From contig NZ_CP045246.1 of the NCBI RefSeq assembly GCF_035189165.1, positions 930,001-994,000 on the forward strand: a stretch of DNA of 64,000 nucleotides. The letters run 5' to 3'. Source of the DNA: Arthrobacter sp. JZ12. Lineage in GTDB: Bacteria > Actinomycetota > Actinomycetes > Actinomycetales > Micrococcaceae. A model generated the notes under the pieces. The model saw nothing but the letters and a program-made list of their open reading frames with translations, made no database searches and was not told the DNA's origin. The position numbers and the translations under genes were made by a program. Of the stretch, positions 60,744-64,000 are shown in pieces (position 1 is the stretch's first letter; every line of letters starts with the position of its first letter).

Positions 60744-62004
60744 CGGTGAATTCGTCCTTGTGATTGGAAGCTATGCCGCAAAAGACCAGAGTGTAAAACG
60801 GCAAAGCTGTAACGAGGCTTTCAAGGATGGGGTTGACGCTCATCGAGATGAATGCAGCTACTAAGGCAGGAGCCCATATCTTCGCCCAACTTCGTTCGAT
60901 CGCAATCGAACGAAATGCCCGTATCAGGAGGCGAACTGGAGGAACCGCAAAGAGAACAAGTGCGATGAGACCGCCAAAGACGGCTAGGGAGAGGAAGGAG
61001 TTATGAAAAGGAACGAATTGCAAGCTTCCTCGAATATTCGCGATTGCCGTGATGGGTTCAGACGCCCCGGATCCGAACAGGAAGTTTTCGTCCCATATTT
61101 CCATCGCTTGAGTCCAAAGGACTTGTCTAGTTCCAGTATTATCGACTCTCCCGAAGCTGTTGTAGAACCGGTCAAGAAGTGATTCAAGAAATGGCAGCGC
61201 GCTCAGACCTGCGACCAGGGTCGTGAATATGAGAGCAATAGACACGCGAGGCGTCAGATAGCTCAGGCTCAAGTACGTCATGAGTCCGGCCATAAGGATC
61301 GCAATAGTTGTAGCCGAAGCATAATGAACGCCGCCCATCGCGAGGGCGACTACGACCATAGCCTTGCTGAGTTTCGAGAAACGGGATGCAGGAAGGCAAA
61401 GAATGAGGACGGCGATAAAAGCCGTCTCGTGGTTGAAGTGCGCTGGTGGTTCGCCATTGCTTGCCGAAGCAACATCGTAGATGGCGGTTGCCCCGAAGAT
61501 CAGGGCGGACAGTTGTAATAGGAAGTCGGCGTTGCCGACCCGATCCTTGCCCGACTTACTTGCAGGCCTGGTCGAGACAAAGAAGGCGGGCCCCAACAGC
61601 GCTGGAAGTATAGCAGCCACTATTACGGTTGAATCATTCTTAATCTGTCCTGATACTAGTGCGATTACATAGACGCTGTACAAGTATCCTGCGAACACGA
61701 GTATCCAGGCATAACTGCGAGTGTCTATTGTACTCGTCGCGAGTCTATTTCGTCCGTCGATCAGAATAGCAAGTAGCACCATGAATGGCAGCAGTACATA
61801 CCGAATTGATGGGCCACCACTAACCCATCCGCTGATATCTACGGCAGAAATAGCAATAACACTAGTTAGTGTTAGTGGATATGTGATGCGATAATGCTCT
61901 ACTCCCGGCCCTTGATTATTGACTGGTGTGTCTACGCCGTCACCGACTGATGACACACCAAGAATAGGGCGGGTGGTTTTAAATCTCCCGCGCAACTGCG
62001 GCAA
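60736..62004 (-). CDS. O-antigen polymerase/ligase-like protein, Wzy
   Basis: A 422-residue protein with about eleven to twelve hydrophobic helices. The loop FGSGASEPITAIANIRG...FVPFHNSFLSLAVFGG resembles the Wzy-C (ligase/polymerase) outer loop with its HNSFL motif. It would join repeat units at the outer face. The start is uncertain: TTG 62004 lies inside the end of the pyruvyl transferase, and GTG 61953 is an alternative without a good ribosome-binding site. Confidence 0.82.
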   Translation of the reverse strand: MPQLRGRFKTTRPILGVSSVGDGVDTPVNNQGPGVEHYRITYPLTLTSVIAISAVDISGWVSGGPSIRYVLLPFMVLLAILIDGRNRLATSTIDTRSYAWILVFAGYLYSVYVIALVSGQIKNDSTVIVAAILPALLGPAFFVSTRPASKSGKDRVGNADFLLQLSALIFGATAIYDVASASNGEPPAHFNHETAFIAVLILCLPASRFSKLSKAMVVVALAMGGVHYASATTIAILMAGLMTYLSLSYLTPRVSIALIFTTLVAGLSALPFLESLLDRFYNSFGRVDNTGTRQVLWTQAMEIWDENFLFGSGASEPITAIANIRGSLQFVPFHNSFLSLAVFGGLIALVLFAVPPVRLLIRAFRSIAIERSWAKIWAPALVAAFISMSVNPILESLVTALPFYTLVFCGIASNHKDEFTDA

Positions 62005-62941
62005 CGAACGCTGCCTTCCAGTTGTTTATAGCTTCTCGAGGAAGCTCCAAACGAATATCGGAGCGTTCGTCCACTACAGCCCAGTCGCGTGCTTCCAAGT
62101 TCCCGGAAATGACTGGTAGGCCGGTATGTTTCGCGATCTCTACAGCCCGGTTATCAACTGCAACGATCGTGGATTTCGCGCCCAGCTGTAGGGCACGAAC
62201 TCCAGCATGAAGTCGAGTGCCAACGTAGTCGAACTGTCTAGAGTTCAAGGCCGAATTGAAATCTTCGAGACCGTCACCCAAGAACTGCACACCTCGATCA
62301 AGCGAACGAACATAGGTGCGGTCCTTCGAGCCCTGAGGCCATACGAGAACTTCCTCGTACCGTTCTTTGAGTCCACGGACCAATTTCGCATCCCTGAGGG
62401 GGTTCCTGTGGTAGTCGGTAAGAGTCATGATGACTCCACTGGGACGCTTGTCAGATACGGGTATCTCGCTTGGTAGGCGCCACATCGTCGGGCAGCCGGT
62501 GTTGATGCTTTCTACACCTACTTCGGTAAGCATTTTCTGTGTGTATCCGTCTCGAACACTATTCACGCCCGCGCCTAGGAGTCCTCTCCAGAGCGACCGC
62601 GAGAGAAGGTTCGGTTTGGCCTGATACTGCCACCATCCAACTCCGAGCAACGAAACGGAGCCCTTGTAAGTGTGAACAGTGTGTGGGTCAAGTTTCCATT
62701 GGATGTATGTAGGAATATTGCCGTTCAGAAGGTTAGTCCCGCCTACCACGAAGTCACTACAGTGGGCGGCGAGTTGGCGTTCCTTCCTCGTAAGATACGT
62801 CTGAGTTGGAAGGCGCAACAGGTAGGAATCGGGAAGCATGCCTGCGAGTTCTGTTTCCACTGCATCCGCGATTATCTGGTCCCCCGTGTTCCTTGAGTTC
62901 AGGCTCGGATCCAACCAACCGACGACGTGTTCTTGTCCCAC
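61979..62941 (-). CDS. Polysaccharide pyruvyl transferase family protein
   Basis: About 320 residues. Motifs: NTGDQIIADAVETEL (near 16), DFVVGGTNLLNG (near 63), SLLGVGWWQY and the closing FDYVGTRLHAGVRALQLGAKS. The R-L-H-A-G element is characteristic. These enzymes put a ketal-linked pyruvate onto a sugar, giving the polymer negative charge. Although the frame extends to 63046, GTG 62941 has a fine GAGGGG six bases upstream. It is the first gene of a run with Wzy, GT4 and Wzx. Confidence 0.87.
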   Translation of the reverse strand: MGQEHVVGWLDPSLNSRNTGDQIIADAVETELAGMLPDSYLLRLPTQTYLTRKERQLAAHCSDFVVGGTNLLNGNIPTYIQWKLDPHTVHTYKGSVSLLGVGWWQYQAKPNLLSRSLWRGLLGAGVNSVRDGYTQKMLTEVGVESINTGCPTMWRLPSEIPVSDKRPSGVIMTLTDYHRNPLRDAKLVRGLKERYEEVLVWPQGSKDRTYVRSLDRGVQFLGDGLEDFNSALNSRQFDYVGTRLHAGVRALQLGAKSTIVAVDNRAVEIAKHTGLPVISGNLEARDWAVVDERSDIRLELPREAINNWKAAFVAAVAREI

Positions 62942-63093
62942 AAACTTCCCCTCTAGTCTTATGTCAACGGATGCCACCTCGGTCAATGCTATACGGGCCA
63001 GCGACAAGGATCGATCTGGCCCACGCTGCGTGTGACGAGCAAACACAAGTTCATTTTGTTAGAGATTCACGGGAGAGTCGTACCGGTCAGGGC

Positions 63094-63573
63094 TCAGCGG
63101 AGGGCCCTCTTCACCGGTTGGTCGTATTCTGAGGCCACGCAGCGGTTACATAAGGACATCATGTACACCGCCACAGTACCGATCACAGCCCCGAGCGCGT
63201 TCGCCAGCACATCGCGCGGCGTCGCCACACGCTCCGGACGGAACACCTCCTGTCCCACCTCAATGCACATTGACGCAATGATCCCGATCGGCAGCGCCAG
63301 CCATGCCCGCTGCAGCGGCAGAAGCGCGGCCACCAGGAACCCGAATGGAATGAAGAGCAGCACGTTGGCTCCCGACTCGATCGTCGAGTAGTCGAACCAG
63401 CTCGAAGCGCCGTTGCGGTGCAGGAACCGCAGTACCCGGTCGATCAGGCCCGACGCTCCCTCATCGACGGGAGACGGCCAGAAACCGATCAAAGCCAACG
63501 CCAACAGGTAGCTGGCCAGCAGCGCAGCGAGGAGGCGCCGTCGTCGTGCTGGTTTTTGTAGGCCGGCTGTCAC
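63094..63573 (-). CDS. VanZ-family membrane protein
   Basis: A 159-residue protein with four helices: LLAALLASYLLALALIGFWP, ANVLLFIPFGFLVAALLPL, WLALPIGIIASMCIEVGQ and DVLANALGAVIGTVAVYMM. The pattern N-V-x-L-F-x-P-F-G and ExxQ...RxxxxxDVxxN is the VanZ signature. GTG 63573 overlaps the phosphatase stop (GTGA); the longer frame beyond it is antisense-like. The role is unknown, although VanZ proteins are linked to glycopeptide tolerance and often appear in polysaccharide loci. Confidence 0.87.
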   Translation of the reverse strand: MTAGLQKPARRRRLLAALLASYLLALALIGFWPSPVDEGASGLIDRVLRFLHRNGASSWFDYSTIESGANVLLFIPFGFLVAALLPLQRAWLALPIGIIASMCIEVGQEVFRPERVATPRDVLANALGAVIGTVAVYMMSLCNRCVASEYDQPVKRALR

Positions 63574-64000
63574 CGGTGGCTGTATTCCCAGTCCACCAGC
63601 GTCTTCACGGCGGGGACCAACTCGCGCACCATTTGCTGGTACACCTCGTCGGGGCGGCGGTAGGGGTCCACCACGTCGTCGTGGGAGGGATCGGACGGGT
63701 GAACGGTGCGGGCACGCACCACCTTCGGCAGGATGCTGCGCCACCGCTGCGGGCCGGAGACGGTGGTGTCGCCGTCGAGCTCGGTAAGCAGGCGCGCGAA
63801 TTCGCGGAGGGTGAAGGTCTTGCGCAGCAGGTGTGGCGCCATCTCGATCACCCGGCCGCGGTGTTCGCGGGTCAGCGCCAGGACCAAATCCTTGCCGTCC
63901 AGGATGCGCTCCTCGAGCTGGCGGGCGCGGAAGCCCTCGGACACGCCGTCGAACACGTGCACAAAGCCCGCCACCTGCGGGTCCATCGGCCGGTCGACCA
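63570..64000 (-). CDS. Low-molecular-weight protein tyrosine phosphatase, C-terminal part
   Basis: Truncated by the window edge; the P-loop with the catalytic Cys lies outside. The visible part has LEERILDGKDLVLALTREHR, the helix PHLLRKTFTLREFARLL and the general-acid loop equivalent DVVDPYRRPDEVYQQMV, where Asp in VDPY is the catalytic acid. As Wzb-type phosphatase it probably dephosphorylates the BY-kinase of this cluster. Insert residues around 75-95 are longer than in Escherichia coli Wzb. Confidence 0.85.
   Translation of the reverse strand, partial: VDRPMDPQVAGFVHVFDGVSEGFRARQLEERILDGKDLVLALTREHRGRVIEMAPHLLRKTFTLREFARLLTELDGDTTVSGPQRWRSILPKVVRARTVHPSDPSHDDVVDPYRRPDEVYQQMVRELVPAVKTLVDWEYSHR

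Overview
The window is high-GC, dense, mostly leaderless or Shine-Dalgarno-led DNA from an actinobacterium. Several signs point to the Micrococcaceae, most likely Arthrobacter or a close relative: an RpfB-type resuscitation factor beside rsmA, a mycothiol-type arsenate reductase, an LAxTG (class E sortase) wall protein, a protein O-mannosyltransferase beside rsmI, and the tRNA-Gln/glmU/prs order. The genus is an inference from gene content; no 16S rRNA lies in the window.

Layout. 0-9 kb: protein mannosyltransferase (partial), rsmI, a succinate-semialdehyde dehydrogenase, a MoxR/DUF58/transglutaminase operon, and tatD. 9-14 kb: SulP transporter, a MerR regulator, rpfB with a long leader containing an intrinsic-terminator-like hairpin, and rsmA (ksgA). 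14-30.4 kb: an accessory block separating rsmA from ispE. It holds an SRPBCC protein, a large ATP-binding LuxR regulator, a glucan-synthase-like module (GT2 synthase, tiny membrane protein, Hpt-like protein without its histidine, secreted GH16), a metal-type ArsR/MFS pair, an arsenic operon whose acr3 pump is frameshifted, three tandem paralogues of an unrecognised membrane-anchored four-cysteine protein, an MBL hydrolase and an M20 peptidase. 30.5-38.6 kb: ispE, a Uup-like ABC-F ATPase, a secreted HNH nuclease, a TerC-family transporter under a yybP-ykoY (manganese) riboswitch, an ATP-dependent DNA ligase and several small unknown proteins. 38.6-44.3 kb: a complete gluconate/idonate operon behind a divergent GntR regulator. 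44.3-47.9 kb: small genes, tRNA-Gln(TTG), glmU and prs. 47.9-64 kb: an LAxTG wall protein and a Wzx/Wzy-type exopolysaccharide cluster.

How the genes fit together. RpfB, RsmA and IspE are a neighbourhood seen in other actinobacteria; here it is interrupted. The polysaccharide cluster contains an initiating phosphosugar transferase, a BY-kinase with a matching low-molecular-weight tyrosine phosphatase, the two GDP-L-fucose enzymes, three glycosyltransferases, an acetyltransferase (frameshifted near its end), a pyruvyl transferase, a flippase and a polymerase. These imply a fucose-containing, probably acidic repeat-unit polymer. GlmU and Prs next door supply UDP-GlcNAc and PRPP. The most novel-looking elements are the triplicated four-cysteine proteins, the synthase module with the His-less Hpt protein, and the possible RNA switch ahead of rpfB.

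All coordinates were read by eye; no database or folding programs were available. Family names are recalled from motif recognition.
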